Below the pieces are notes generated by a model, which worked only from the letters and a program-made list of their open reading frames with translations, was not told the DNA's origin and did no database searches. A DNA stretch of 64,000 nucleotides from Sphingobacteriaceae bacterium (lineage in GTDB: Bacteria > Bacteroidota > Bacteroidia > B-17B0 > Aurantibacillaceae): NCBI GenBank assembly GCA_947480015.1, contig CANKBS010000001.1, forward strand, positions 1 through 64,000, written 5' to 3'. Position numbers and translations under genes: made by a program. Shown piece after piece: positions 1 through 7,826 of the stretch (its first letter is position 1; every line of letters begins with the position of its first letter).

Positions 1-304
1 AATTTGGTTACCGTCTAGAAATTCCGAATTGTGGAGACCCTATTTAACATCATGTTCAGACCCCTTCACGAAACTACCGCAAGGCCACTAAAATCAACAA
101 CTCTATACATTACTTGCAAGGGACTGGTTTTTCCGATCACGTGGGGTTTAGCCTTGTGGAGTTTCCAGTATACTTGAAACAAATGATGCGGTGCTCTGAA
201 TTGTAGTTTATAGAGTAAATTTCAAAAATAAGGTCATTGTGGGGAAAACAGGCTAACAAATAACCCCAAACTAGTGATAGTAAGGGGTTTATGATTTATT
301 AAAG
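1..304. other. Left-edge intergenic stretch with an unrecognised open frame
   Basis: I recognise no gene here. On the + strand one frame is open from 48 to a TAG at 204-206 (about 52 codons, no convincing start) and is interrupted in frame by a TAA at 45-47. The peptide is not low-complexity, so it could be the 3' remnant of a gene lying left of the window, but I cannot name a family. The rest, up to the tRNA, is AT-rich with one weak inverted repeat at 261-290. Confidence 0.3.
261..290 (-). terminator. Possible weak hairpin downstream of the tRNA
   Basis: AACCCC at 262-267 pairs with GGGGTT at 284-289 across a 16-nt loop. It lies just downstream of the minus-strand tRNA. The stem is short, the loop is large and no clean T-run follows, so this is only a weak terminator candidate. 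Confidence 0.25.
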
Positions 305-378
305 TGGTCCCACTTGGAATCGAACCAAGCACCTACTGATTATGAGTCAGTTGCTCTAACCGAATGAGCTATAGGACC
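305..378 (-). tRNA. tRNA with CAU anticodon (Met or Ile2)
   Basis: Read on the minus strand this is a full 74-nt cloverleaf. The 7-bp acceptor GGTCCTA/TGGGACC has discriminator A, the D arm is GCTC..GAGC, and the anticodon stem ACTGA/TCAGT encloses loop CTCATAA with anticodon CAT. The T arm contains GGTTCGATTCC. The CCA end is not encoded. A CAU anticodon with this loop occurs in elongator tRNA-Met and in lysidine-modified tRNA-Ile2. I cannot separate them by eye, although the G-C rich acceptor resembles Bacteroidota elongator Met genes. Confidence 0.93.
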
Positions 379-444
379 AATATGTTTGAACTCTTAGGTT
401 TTGATAACCTGTTGAGTTTTAGGTGCAAAATATTGTAATTCGGG

Positions 445-474
445 TTGCAAAAATAGATAAATACCCCATATTTG
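445..474 (+). promoter_or_regulatory. Bacteroidota-type promoter for the HAD gene
   Basis: TTG at 445-447 and CATATTTG at 467-474 (one mismatch to TAnnTTTG) are separated by 19 nt. The start codon at 483 follows only 8 nt after the -7 element, so the predicted mRNA leader is at most a few bases long. Confidence 0.45.
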
Positions 475-482
475 CAAAATAA

Positions 483-1112
483 ATGAGGGAAATAAAAAAT
501 ATCATTTTTGATCTTGGGGGCGTTATCATTAATCTCGACCCCCTTTTAACGATTCTTGAATTTAATAAGTTAGGCGATCTGCCATTTGAATCTATTTATA
601 CACAAGCTAGTCAATCAGAGATTTTTGATCTCTTTGATAAAGGAAAAATTTCAGATTATGAATTTTTTAGCGAATTAAAAAAACTAATCCGGTATAATGG
701 TCCTTATGAAGAACTACTTTTTGCTTGGAACGCCATGTTATTGGATGTACCTGAAAAACGACTGGATACTTTGGTAGACATGAAACAGAATTATAATACC
801 TATTTACTAAGCAACACCAACGAAACGCATATCAGTGCTTTTGAGCGCAGTTTGTACCTCGAACATGGCGTTAAAAACTTTAAAGATTATTTTGACGAGG
901 TATATTATTCCTGCCGGATGGGTATGCGTAAACCTGATAAAGAAATTTTTGAAACCGTACTCAGTAAAAATAAATTAAAACCCGAAGAAACTATTTTTAT
1001 CGACGACTCCATACAACATGTTCAGGGGGCCGGGCAATGTGGTATTAACGCCTACCTGCTTCCCAAAAACATGGAAGTGACGGAATTACTAAAACAACTT
1101 AATTTGTTATAA
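483..1112 (+). CDS. HAD superfamily (subfamily IA) phosphatase
   Basis: A 209-residue haloacid dehalogenase-like hydrolase, probably a cytoplasmic phosphatase for a small phosphorylated metabolite of unknown identity. Motif I is FDLGGV with nucleophile Asp10. The second Asp of DxD is replaced by Gly, as is common in the IA variant 3 / YihX-like group. Motif II has Ser110-Asn, motif III has Lys150 in MRKPD, and motif IV has Asp174-Asp175 in FIDDS. The helical cap lies at about 18-85. The gene is transcribed alone, away from the tRNA, and its last 14 bp overlap the convergent hydrolase gene. The ATG at 483 is the only sensible start, directly before the motif I strand. Substrate cannot be inferred. 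Confidence 0.9.
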   Translation: MREIKNIIFDLGGVIINLDPLLTILEFNKLGDLPFESIYTQASQSEIFDLFDKGKISDYEFFSELKKLIRYNGPYEELLFAWNAMLLDVPEKRLDTLVDMKQNYNTYLLSNTNETHISAFERSLYLEHGVKNFKDYFDEVYYSCRMGMRKPDKEIFETVLSKNKLKPEETIFIDDSIQHVQGAGQCGINAYLLPKNMEVTELLKQLNLL

Positions 1113-1863
1113 AGCCCAACACTGTTTCAAAAAACTCTTTTGGTTTTTCGGCATGCACCCAATGCCCGGCACCGGAAATACTGACCATTTCAATAGTGCT
1201 AAACCGGCTTTGAAAATCTTTTTTATCCTCTTCATTTACGTAGTTTGAATTGGCGCCGGTAATGAGGAGTGTTTTTACAGGACTAGTAAACATTGGGGCG
1301 GCCACACGTATTTCATCATACAAGCGACTAATCACATCTAAATTAAAACGCCAATCCATACGCTCATTTTCTTTCCAGTAAATATTTTTTAGTAAAAACT
1401 GTTTGGTGCCAAAATCTTCTAAAAGGCTATTCATTGCGGCTTCGGCCTCTTTTCGGGTTTTTGCCTCATCAAAATTAACCGCATGTAAAGCAGCTAATAC
1501 GGTTTGATGGTGGGCCGGGTAGGCACCTGCCGCCATGTCGGCGATTATTAATTTAGAAGCTACATGGGGATATTTATTCTCAAAAAAAAGCACCGTCTTA
1601 GCACCCATGCTGTGTCCGAGTAAAACTGGCTCTATTAAATGATGATCCTGAATAAATTCAAAAAGATCGTCTGCCATGACGTCATAATTCCATTCATCGC
1701 TATGCGGCGATAAACCATGGTTACGCTGATCAAGTGTAAAAACATGAAATCCCATTTCGGCGAAGTTTTTTGCAAGGGTATTCCAGTTATCACTTTGTCC
1801 AAAAAGTCCGTGTAGTATAATGAGCGGCTTACCGGCTCCAAATTCTCTGTAGGCTAATTTCAT
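1099..1863 (-). CDS. Alpha/beta hydrolase (YbfF-like esterase)
   Basis: A 254-residue alpha/beta-fold hydrolase without a signal peptide. The oxyanion-loop motif HGLFG is at 18-22, the nucleophile elbow GHSMG has Ser85, and the likely catalytic His234 is in GAGHW. The pattern DQRNHG at 45-50 is typical of YbfF-type acyl esterases. It starts 1 nt downstream of the pdxJ stop on the same strand, so pdxJ and this gene are probably cotranscribed. Its 3' end overlaps the convergent HAD gene by 14 bp. True substrate unknown; thioesterase or carboxylesterase activity on short acyl groups is the usual family annotation. Confidence 0.85.
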   Translation of the reverse strand: MKLAYREFGAGKPLIILHGLFGQSDNWNTLAKNFAEMGFHVFTLDQRNHGLSPHSDEWNYDVMADDLFEFIQDHHLIEPVLLGHSMGAKTVLFFENKYPHVASKLIIADMAAGAYPAHHQTVLAALHAVNFDEAKTRKEAEAAMNSLLEDFGTKQFLLKNIYWKENERMDWRFNLDVISRLYDEIRVAAPMFTSPVKTLLITGANSNYVNEEDKKDFQSRFSTIEMVSISGAGHWVHAEKPKEFFETVLGFITN

Positions 1864-1864
1864 A

Positions 1865-2581
1865 TTATTTTAACTGCCTTAAATAAAGCTGAACGGTGTT
1901 TTCTAGACCAAAGTAAAGGGCATCACTTATTAAAGCATGGCCTATCGACACTTCCAAAAGATTAGGCACTTGTGTTTTAAAATAATTTAAATTTTTTAAA
2001 TTTAGGTCATGACCGGCATTCACGCCGATACCCAAATCGCGGGCTAGTTGAGCTGCAGCAATAAAAGCCTGAATTGTTTTTTCTTTTTCTGTAGAAAATA
2101 ATCGGGCATACGCCTCTGTGTATAACTCAACCCGATCTGTTCCAGTTGCTTTTGCCCCATCAATCATTTTTAAATCAGCGTCCACAAAAATAGAACAACG
2201 AATGTTATGCGACTGAAACAAAGCGATGGTATCTTGTAAATACGATTTGTGTGCGACGGTATCCCAACCGTGATCACTGGTTATTTGCCCCTGAATATCG
2301 GGCACCAGTGTAACCTGATGGGGTTTAATTTCTAAAACCAGATCCACAAACTTTTTTTCTTTTGGATTGCCTTCAATATTAAATTCTGTTTTTAAAACAC
2401 CTTTTAAATCATACACATCTTTATAAGTAATGTGCCTTTCATCGGGACGTGGATGAACCGTAATGCCTTCTGCTCCATATCGTTCAATGTCGACGGCTGC
2501 TTTAATGAGGTCTGGTATGTTGCCTCCACGAGCATTTCGTAAAGTGGCTATTTTATTAATGTTTACGCTTAATTTGGTCAT
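1865..2581 (-). CDS. pdxJ: Pyridoxine 5'-phosphate synthase PdxJ
   Basis: A 238-residue TIM-barrel enzyme of the DXP-dependent vitamin B6 pathway. It condenses 1-deoxyxylulose 5-phosphate with 3-amino-2-oxopropyl phosphate to give pyridoxine 5'-phosphate. Family marks include the N-terminal SVNINKIATLRNARGG, the substrate region GITVHPRPDERHI (about 40-52), the strand VTLVPD and GVNAGHDLN near 190. Length is normal for PdxJ. It is the first gene of a minus-strand unit with the alpha/beta hydrolase (1-nt gap), divergent from the CBS gene. A TAGCTTTA -7-like box lies upstream. pdxA is not in the window. Confidence 0.96.
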   Translation of the reverse strand: MTKLSVNINKIATLRNARGGNIPDLIKAAVDIERYGAEGITVHPRPDERHITYKDVYDLKGVLKTEFNIEGNPKEKKFVDLVLEIKPHQVTLVPDIQGQITSDHGWDTVAHKSYLQDTIALFQSHNIRCSIFVDADLKMIDGAKATGTDRVELYTEAYARLFSTEKEKTIQAFIAAAQLARDLGIGVNAGHDLNLKNLNYFKTQVPNLLEVSIGHALISDALYFGLENTVQLYLRQLK

Positions 2582-2691
2582 TTACATGGAATAAATACAA
2601 GTGTAAAGCTATTGAGAATAATTAATATTTTTTTGACAAATATTAATTTTATACCTCTTCCATTTTTTCGAAGCAAAACTAATTATTTTAC

Positions 2692-2699
2692 TACTTTTG
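2692..2699 (+). promoter_or_regulatory. -7 promoter element (TACTTTTG) of the CBS gene
   Basis: TACTTTTG matches the Bacteroidota TAnnTTTG box and ends 10 nt before the ATG at 2710. A T-rich tract sits about 21 nt upstream in the -33 position. It implies a leader of only a few nucleotides. Confidence 0.5.
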
Positions 2700-2709
2700 G
2701 TGAAATTTA

Positions 2710-3372
2710 ATGTTAGCAGGCGATTTAATAACAGATGAAGTGCCTCCGTTGAAAATAACGGATACGGTGGAGTTGGCGCTCGACTGGATGGAACAATTTA
2801 AAGTGTCTCATTTAGCCGTAGTAAATAACCGTGAATTGATCGGCGTTGTATCAGAAACTGATCTTTTAGATTATGAACACCCCGACGAGCAAATTAATGT
2901 GAGTAAGCTGCATCTCATGCGGCCTGCTATTCACCATTACCAGCATGCTTATGATTTGGTGCGCTTAATGTCGAGTTTAAATCTAACACTCATCCCGGTT
3001 ATCGACGAGAAAGAATTGTACAAAGGCTGCATCACCTTAAAAGGTCTCGTTCAGAACTTAAGTACCATGATGTCGGTGCAAAATCCGGGTGGTGTAATTG
3101 TTCTTGAGCTGAACCAACATGATTATTCAATAACACAAATAGGAAGCATTATTGAAAGTAATGATACTAAAATTTTAAGTCTGCACGTGAGCTCACAGCC
3201 CGATAGCACTAAAGTTGAAGTGACTATTAAAGTTAACCGCGAAGATCTTTCTGGCATCATACAAACTTTTAACCGTTATAATTATTCGGTGAAGGCGACG
3301 TTTCAAAATGGTGATTTGAATAAGGGACTTGATGATCGTTTAAATGAATTTCTTCATTATCTAAACATCTAA
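2710..3372 (+). CDS. CBS-domain protein
   Basis: A 220-residue soluble protein. Residues about 1-120 form a tandem CBS (Bateman) module, seen in the repeated pattern of a VELALDWM-type helix followed by hydrophobic strands such as HLAVVNNRELIGVVSE. Such modules usually bind adenine nucleotides. Residues about 130-210 look like an ACT-like regulatory fold (GGVIVLELNQHDYSI then VEVTIKVNRED). This CBS-ACT-like arrangement is common in Bacteroidota (AcuB-like). It has no catalytic domain, so a sensing or regulatory role is inferred only. It is convergent with truB, overlapping it by 4 bp. Confidence 0.85.
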   Translation: MLAGDLITDEVPPLKITDTVELALDWMEQFKVSHLAVVNNRELIGVVSETDLLDYEHPDEQINVSKLHLMRPAIHHYQHAYDLVRLMSSLNLTLIPVIDEKELYKGCITLKGLVQNLSTMMSVQNPGGVIVLELNQHDYSITQIGSIIESNDTKILSLHVSSQPDSTKVEVTIKVNREDLSGIIQTFNRYNYSVKATFQNGDLNKGLDDRLNEFLHYLNI

Positions 3373-4079
3373 AGTTTCTCCTCTAATTTTTCAGAAAACT
3401 CATTTGGTGTGATCGCATCCTTATTAAGAAACGTGCCAATGCGCGTGCGACACAAGTCAGTGAGGTGAGCTCCTGAACCCAAAGCCAGTCCAATGTCGCG
3501 GGCAATGCTACGAATATAAGTACCCTTACTGCAAACAATCCGAAAGTCAACAAGCGGCAACTTAATTTGAGTTATTTCAAATTCTTTGATTTCTATTTCT
3601 CTTGCTTTTAATTCTGTTTCAACACCGGCTCTTGCTAATTCATAAGCGCGTTTTCCATCAACCATAATTGCCGAAAAGAGCGGCGGCACTTGTTGCTGTA
3701 TTCCAACAAAGGCCTCGCCAGCTTTGTAAATGGCATCTTCGGTGATATGATTCGTTGGATAGGTGTGATCTACCGGTTTTTCAAGATCGTAACAAGGCGT
3801 AGTGGCACCAATAAAAAAAGTGCCGGTGTATTCCTTTTCTAAGCCCATTAAATCATTTATGGTTTTTGTTTTTTTACCGGTACATACAATCAAAAGTCCC
3901 GTTGCTAAGGGGTCCAGCGTACCGGCATGACCAACTTTGGGTTTAACTTTTACACCATCCAGAACCAAAGAAGGATGTTTTTTGATGGCGTGTTTTATTT
4001 TATTCACCGCCTGAAAACTACTCCAGGTATAAGGTTTGTTAATGAGTAAAACTTCTCCGCTATAAAAATCAGGATGCAT
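3369..4079 (-). CDS. truB: tRNA pseudouridine(55) synthase TruB
   Basis: A 236-residue enzyme that isomerises uridine 55 in the T loop of tRNAs. The catalytic motif GHAGTLDPLATG is at 50-61 with Asp56. The N-terminal LLINKPYTWSSF and the later CSKGTYIRSIARDIG are also diagnostic. Length is close to the short form lacking an extended PUA domain, as is normal in Bacteroidota. It follows metF on the minus strand after 45 nt, so it may be the last gene of the NifU-metF-truB unit. Its 3' end overlaps the CBS gene stop. Confidence 0.97.
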   Translation of the reverse strand: MHPDFYSGEVLLINKPYTWSSFQAVNKIKHAIKKHPSLVLDGVKVKPKVGHAGTLDPLATGLLIVCTGKKTKTINDLMGLEKEYTGTFFIGATTPCYDLEKPVDHTYPTNHITEDAIYKAGEAFVGIQQQVPPLFSAIMVDGKRAYELARAGVETELKAREIEIKEFEITQIKLPLVDFRIVCSKGTYIRSIARDIGLALGSGAHLTDLCRTRIGTFLNKDAITPNEFSEKLEEKL

Positions 4080-4124
4080 GTAGGTTAATTAAATAAAAGA
4101 GAAGTTTTGGTGATTTAAGAACGT

Positions 4125-5078
4125 TTAAAAAACCTCTTTGGCTACAGCCCTAGTGGCATCAGAAGCTCCCATGGTATAAAAATGCAAACAAGGCACATTG
4201 GCTTTCACTAATTCCTGACATTGTTGGATGCACCATTTAATGCCGGCTTCTTTAATTTGTTTGTCGTCTTTACATTTTTCCAACTCTTCATAAAAAGGTT
4301 GTGGAATATCGATATGAAAAATTTTAGGCAGTGTCGTAATTTGTTTTTTTCCGCTTAATATTTTTAAGCCCGGAATAATCGGTACATTAATATCGTTTTT
4401 CCGGCAAAGGTCAACAAATTCAAAATACTTGGAGTTATCAAAAAACATTTGTGTCACAATGTACTCGGCACCCGCATCTACCTTGGCTTTCAAATATTTT
4501 AAATCGCTCGTCATGTTAGGGGCTTCAAAATGTTTCTCAGGGTAAGCCGCAATGCCAATACAAAAATTGGTTGGCGCCGCATCCTTCATTTCATTGTCCA
4601 TATAATTTGCGTGATTCATTTGCGTAATCTGTTTAACCAGATCAAGCGCGTATGGATGTCCACCCGGTTCAGGTACAAAAGCCGGTTCTGTTTTAATGCT
4701 ATCACCACGTAGAGCCAATACGTTATCAATACCTAAAAACTGAAGATCAATTAATGCATTTTCTGTTTCTTCCTTAGTAAAACCTCCGCAAATAATGTGT
4801 GGTACGGCTTCAACATTGTACTTGTTCATGATGGCTGCACAAATACCAACGGTACCCGGACGTTTACGAATGCTTACTTTTTCAAGATAACCGCCTTCGC
4901 GTTTTTTGTAGATATATTCTTCACGGTGATAGGTCACATCCACAAAGGCAGGTTTAAACTCCATTAAGGGATCGATGCCATCGTAAATACTTTGAATGCT
5001 TTTGCCCTTTAATGGCGGTAAAATTTCAATTGAAAAAAGGGTTTTTTTGCTTTGGCTAAGTTTTTGCGTCAACTTCAT
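4125..5078 (-). CDS. metF: 5,10-methylenetetrahydrofolate reductase MetF
   Basis: A 317-residue FAD-dependent TIM-barrel enzyme. It reduces methylene-THF to methyl-THF, supplying the methyl group for methionine. Visible marks are LFSIEILPP near residue 15 with the conserved Glu, VDVTYHRE, LALRGD in the FAD/folate region (about 120) and YIVTQMFFDN (about 210). Length matches bacterial MetF. It begins 2 nt after the NifU-like gene stop and is almost certainly cotranscribed with it. metE or metH is not present in the window. Confidence 0.96.
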   Translation of the reverse strand: MKLTQKLSQSKKTLFSIEILPPLKGKSIQSIYDGIDPLMEFKPAFVDVTYHREEYIYKKREGGYLEKVSIRKRPGTVGICAAIMNKYNVEAVPHIICGGFTKEETENALIDLQFLGIDNVLALRGDSIKTEPAFVPEPGGHPYALDLVKQITQMNHANYMDNEMKDAAPTNFCIGIAAYPEKHFEAPNMTSDLKYLKAKVDAGAEYIVTQMFFDNSKYFEFVDLCRKNDINVPIIPGLKILSGKKQITTLPKIFHIDIPQPFYEELEKCKDDKQIKEAGIKWCIQQCQELVKANVPCLHFYTMGASDATRAVAKEVF

Positions 5079-5080
5079 AC

Positions 5081-5314
5081 TTAATTCACAGATATGATTT
5101 CTTTAATTTCGGGAACAGCGCGACGAATCGTTTCTTCGATGCCTGACTTCATGGTCATGCTACTCATACTACAGGTTTTACAAGCACCTTTTAATTCAAT
5201 CTTGAGTATTTGGTCTTGGGTGATCTCAATAACCTCCACATTTCCACCATCTGCTTCCAGATAAGGTCTTATGGTATCAAGGGCAGCCTCCACTTTACGG
5301 TATAACGTATCCAT
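5081..5314 (-). CDS. NifU-like Fe-S scaffold domain protein
   Basis: A 77-residue protein consisting only of the NifU C-terminal (Nfu) domain. The motif GACKTC provides the CxxC pair Cys45/Cys48, which in this family binds a labile [4Fe-4S] cluster for delivery to apoproteins. The pattern IRPYLEADGGNVEV near the N terminus is diagnostic. It is the first gene of the unit with metF. Nfu proteins support general Fe-S maturation, and coupling to metF may be only positional. The start ATG is followed by a normal-length domain with no N-terminal extension. Confidence 0.94.
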   Translation of the reverse strand: MDTLYRKVEAALDTIRPYLEADGGNVEVIEITQDQILKIELKGACKTCSMSSMTMKSGIEETIRRAVPEIKEIISVN

Positions 5315-5330
5315 CGCAGTAATTTAGAAG

Positions 5331-5362
5331 TAAAGATACGAGTAAAGAATAACCTGACAAAA
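5331..5362 (-). promoter_or_regulatory. Promoter of the NifU-metF unit
   Basis: On the minus strand TTTTG (5362-5358) and TATCTTTA (5338-5331) are separated by exactly 19 nt, a close fit to the Bacteroidota -33/-7 arrangement. The start codon at 5314 follows 16 nt downstream of the -7 element. Confidence 0.6.
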
Positions 5363-5375
5363 GGAATTATTGGAC

Positions 5376-6569
5376 CTAAAAAGTGGAAATACTACACGAA
5401 AATGACTTTTTTAACTTGTTTTTGCGATAATGGTTGATTTTGAATTCATGCTCATTCGTAAAAACGTACTCTATTCTGAAGTTATACGAGTTTTTTTTCG
5501 GACCACTTATAGTCGCTAATTGAGGCAAACCTTTTTCATTAAAGGTTTCAATCCGTTTAATGTCTAAGTTACCGTTAGGCTTATACCAGTTGTTTTCATG
5601 ACTGCTGAGCAATTTTAATTTATCAGAATAAACAAAGTAATGGGTGTTATTTTCATATACTCGTTGACCTCTTTTACCATAAGTTTTGAATGAATGAAAA
5701 GGTTCTAAGCTATCGGGGTAGTGTACTTTTAAGCGTAATCGCTCTTTTCCGTTCTTGATCTCGTAACTCTCAAATTCATTCAGCACTTCCTTGCCATTTA
5801 TGATTTTATAATAGGAAACGCTTTTCTGTTCTTTCTTTTTGTTTTTGCTAAAATGTTCGGTGACTACCTTTCTACCCTGCTGATCGGTTCCTTCCTGTTT
5901 GCAAACGCTGGTGGTGTCTTTTTTTTGTAGTTTTCCCCGCGTATCACAATCGTAATTCCAGGTATGTTTTAATTTATTTTTACGGTAAAACTTTGTTGAT
6001 CTTATTTTTTTACCGGGGTAATACGTGTACTCATAATAACTCAGTAATTTTTTCTTCCCACCACTGAATTTAAACGTTTCATTTTTATGTAAACTCGAAT
6101 CACTCAGGTAGGTATAATCTGTTTCAGACTGCGGTTGGCCTTTATACGATTGGATCACAGACGCACAGCGATTATCAGAAAAATAACTTAAATTGGTACT
6201 GTGAATGAGTTTGTGCTTTTTGGTATAACTTCGACTTTCAACAATTTTATCTTTGTCATTATAATCAAATTCATGAAAATAAGTTTCGCGTTTTTTAAAA
6301 AGACCATCATAAAACATGGCCGAATAATACATTTTTAAGGGCATGCCTTTTTCATTAAAATAAAAGGCTTCTTCTTGTTTATTTCTTAAAGTTTCCCGAA
6401 ATACCACCGATTTTAATTGCCGATTTCCCATCACATTCTTCATCCATGGATAATTATTGCTGAAATAATTCGATTGTTTAAAATCGGTAATCATGCCAGC
6501 ATTTTGGTTGGATTGGGCTTTTAAGCTGCAGCTTAAAAGGATCAGATAAAAAGCATAAAAATTCTTCAT
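5376..6569 (-). CDS. Secreted protein of unknown function
   Basis: I do not recognise this family. Starting at the ATG at 6569 gives a 397-residue protein with a clean Sec signal peptide ending in SLKAQ; an upstream ATG at 6584 would add five residues before it. The mature part is very rich in Lys, Tyr and Ser. It has loosely repeating beta-strand units of the type YxYxxxKKxxxTxxY and FNEKGLPQ, resembling the degenerate YD/MORN-like repeats of Bacteroidota surface proteins. There is no catalytic motif, no T9SS sorting domain and no lipobox. It stands alone, upstream of and divergent from rlmB. Periplasmic or outer-membrane-associated location is inferred. Confidence 0.75.
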   Translation of the reverse strand: MKNFYAFYLILLSCSLKAQSNQNAGMITDFKQSNYFSNNYPWMKNVMGNRQLKSVVFRETLRNKQEEAFYFNEKGMPLKMYYSAMFYDGLFKKRETYFHEFDYNDKDKIVESRSYTKKHKLIHSTNLSYFSDNRCASVIQSYKGQPQSETDYTYLSDSSLHKNETFKFSGGKKKLLSYYEYTYYPGKKIRSTKFYRKNKLKHTWNYDCDTRGKLQKKDTTSVCKQEGTDQQGRKVVTEHFSKNKKKEQKSVSYYKIINGKEVLNEFESYEIKNGKERLRLKVHYPDSLEPFHSFKTYGKRGQRVYENNTHYFVYSDKLKLLSSHENNWYKPNGNLDIKRIETFNEKGLPQLATISGPKKNSYNFRIEYVFTNEHEFKINHYRKNKLKKSFSCSISTF

Positions 6570-6670
6570 GGCAGATGTTTGCAATATAACCCAAAAAACC
6601 AGTTAGGTTACACTTTATTTTGAGCTTTTTGCATTTGTTTAATCTTTAAAATATGATGTACTTTGTTTTA

Positions 6671-7405
6671 ATGGAAGAAGAGAATTTAATTTTTGGAACA
6701 CGTGCCGTTATTGAGGCATTGGATGCAGGAAAAGACATTGAAAAAATATACATTCAAAAGGGTTTATCTAACGAATTATATCATCAGTTAAGAAAGGCTT
6801 TGCATGGGAATGCAGTTCCTATCCAAATTGTGCCGGCCGAAAAACTAAAACGTATTACGGATAAAAACCACCAAGGTGTGGTGGCCTATTTAACCGAAAT
6901 AACCTATTACAGTGCCGAGGAGTTACTGGCCAATGTGTTTGAGAAGGGTAAAATTCCACTTCTTTTAATACTCGACCGTATTACCGATGTGCGTAATTTT
7001 GGTGCTATTGCAAGGGGCGCAGAATGTGCCGGAGTTGATTTTATTATTATTCCGAGTCGCGGTGCCGCACTTATTAACGGCGATGCCATTAAAACCAGCG
7101 CCGGAGCCTTACATCGTTTAAAAGTGTGTCGCGAAGACAATTTAAAAAACACCATTGAGTATTTAAAAGAAGCGGGTTTACAAATCATAGCTTGTCACGA
7201 AAAAACCGACAAATTAATTTATGATGCCGATTTTACCAAACCAACCGCTGTTATTATGGGCAGTGAAGAAAACGGCATCAGCAATGAATATTTAAAACGC
7301 AGCGATGAACAGGTTAAAATTCCTATGATCGGAAAAATCGCATCCTTAAATGTATCGGTAGCCACCGGTATTGTTTTGTTTGAAGCGGTGAAACAAAGGC
7401 TGTGA
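6671..7405 (+). CDS. rlmB: 23S rRNA (guanosine-2'-O-)-methyltransferase RlmB (TrmH family)
   Basis: A SPOUT-class methyltransferase that 2'-O-methylates G2251 of 23S rRNA. Residues about 1-80 form the substrate-binding L30e-like domain (IFGTRAVIEAL). The trefoil-knot domain shows DVRNFGAIARGAECAG, IMGSEENGIS and IGKIASLNVSVATGIVLFEA, the three SPOUT motifs. An in-frame ATG at 6653 would add MMYFVL, which is atypical. The family normally begins with the Met-Glu-rich stretch at 6671, and a near-consensus TACTTTG lies just before it, so I prefer 6671 (244 residues). TrmH-type tRNA activity is the alternative. Confidence 0.92.
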   Translation: MEEENLIFGTRAVIEALDAGKDIEKIYIQKGLSNELYHQLRKALHGNAVPIQIVPAEKLKRITDKNHQGVVAYLTEITYYSAEELLANVFEKGKIPLLLILDRITDVRNFGAIARGAECAGVDFIIIPSRGAALINGDAIKTSAGALHRLKVCREDNLKNTIEYLKEAGLQIIACHEKTDKLIYDADFTKPTAVIMGSEENGISNEYLKRSDEQVKIPMIGKIASLNVSVATGIVLFEAVKQRL

Positions 7406-7430
7406 AGTTTTAATTAGCGGCGGAGATTTC

Positions 7431-7461
7431 TTGCTTTTTTCTAAAAATTTCATTATTTTTA
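7431..7461 (+). promoter_or_regulatory. Promoter of the DUF433 gene
   Basis: TTG at 7431-7433 and TATTTTTA at 7454-7461 are spaced by 20 nt. The GTG start lies 5 nt after the -7 element, so transcription should begin at or within a few bases of the start codon. Confidence 0.5.
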
Positions 7462-7466
7462 TATAA

Positions 7467-7688
7467 GTGAATTACTCGAATTATATTACCATAAATCCAA
7501 CTATTAGATTTGGTAAACCTTGTGTTAAGGGAACACGTATTTCTGTATATGATGTTTTGGGTTGGCTTGCATCGGGTATGTCAATCTCTGCAATAATTTC
7601 CGACTACCCTGAATTGGATGATGAAAAAATTCGCGCTTGTCTAGCTTTTGCGGCTGACCGCGAACATAAATTCAAAATTGCATCATGA
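7467..7688 (+). CDS. DUF433 domain protein (VapB-like antitoxin)
   Basis: A 73-residue DUF433 protein, a small helix-turn-helix family that often serves as the antitoxin of DUF5615/PIN-like toxins. Diagnostic pattern: ITINPTIRFGKPCVKGTRISVYDVL followed by GMSISAIISDYPELDDEKIRACLAFA. It starts with GTG; no ATG is available in frame before the domain. Its stop overlaps an ATG (ATGA), the usual junction with a cognate toxin gene, but that downstream frame closes after eight codons. The gene therefore appears to be an orphan or a decayed module. Confidence 0.87.
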   Translation: MNYSNYITINPTIRFGKPCVKGTRISVYDVLGWLASGMSISAIISDYPELDDEKIRACLAFAADREHKFKIAS

Positions 7689-7711
7689 ATCTTTTACTTC
7701 TGGTTCATTAG
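7685..7711 (+). pseudogene. Possible truncated start of a DUF5615-type toxin
   Basis: An ATG overlapping the DUF433 stop opens a frame reading MNLLLLVH before TAG at 7709-7711. DUF5615 toxins typically begin MKLLLDENL and are coupled by just such an ATGA overlap. The match is only about five residues, so this is a suggestion of a remnant. Nothing toxin-like continues in any frame up to 7826. Confidence 0.22.
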
Positions 7712-7750
7712 CCTTTAACGATTAATAGCATTTGTACATAAGCTACATTA

Positions 7751-7782
7751 TTGCTTTTCAAAAGCTTCTTTCCCTACCTTTA
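7751..7782 (+). promoter_or_regulatory. Promoter of the pirin gene
   Basis: TTG at 7751-7753 and TACCTTTA at 7775-7782 are separated by 21 nt. The expected start of transcription near 7788 gives a leader of about 40 nt to the ATG at 7827 and rules out the TTG at 7803 as a necessary start. Confidence 0.5.
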
Positions 7783-7826
7783 CACAACAAAATTCAGGTC
7801 AATTGACCGAAAGAAGAATTAAGATT

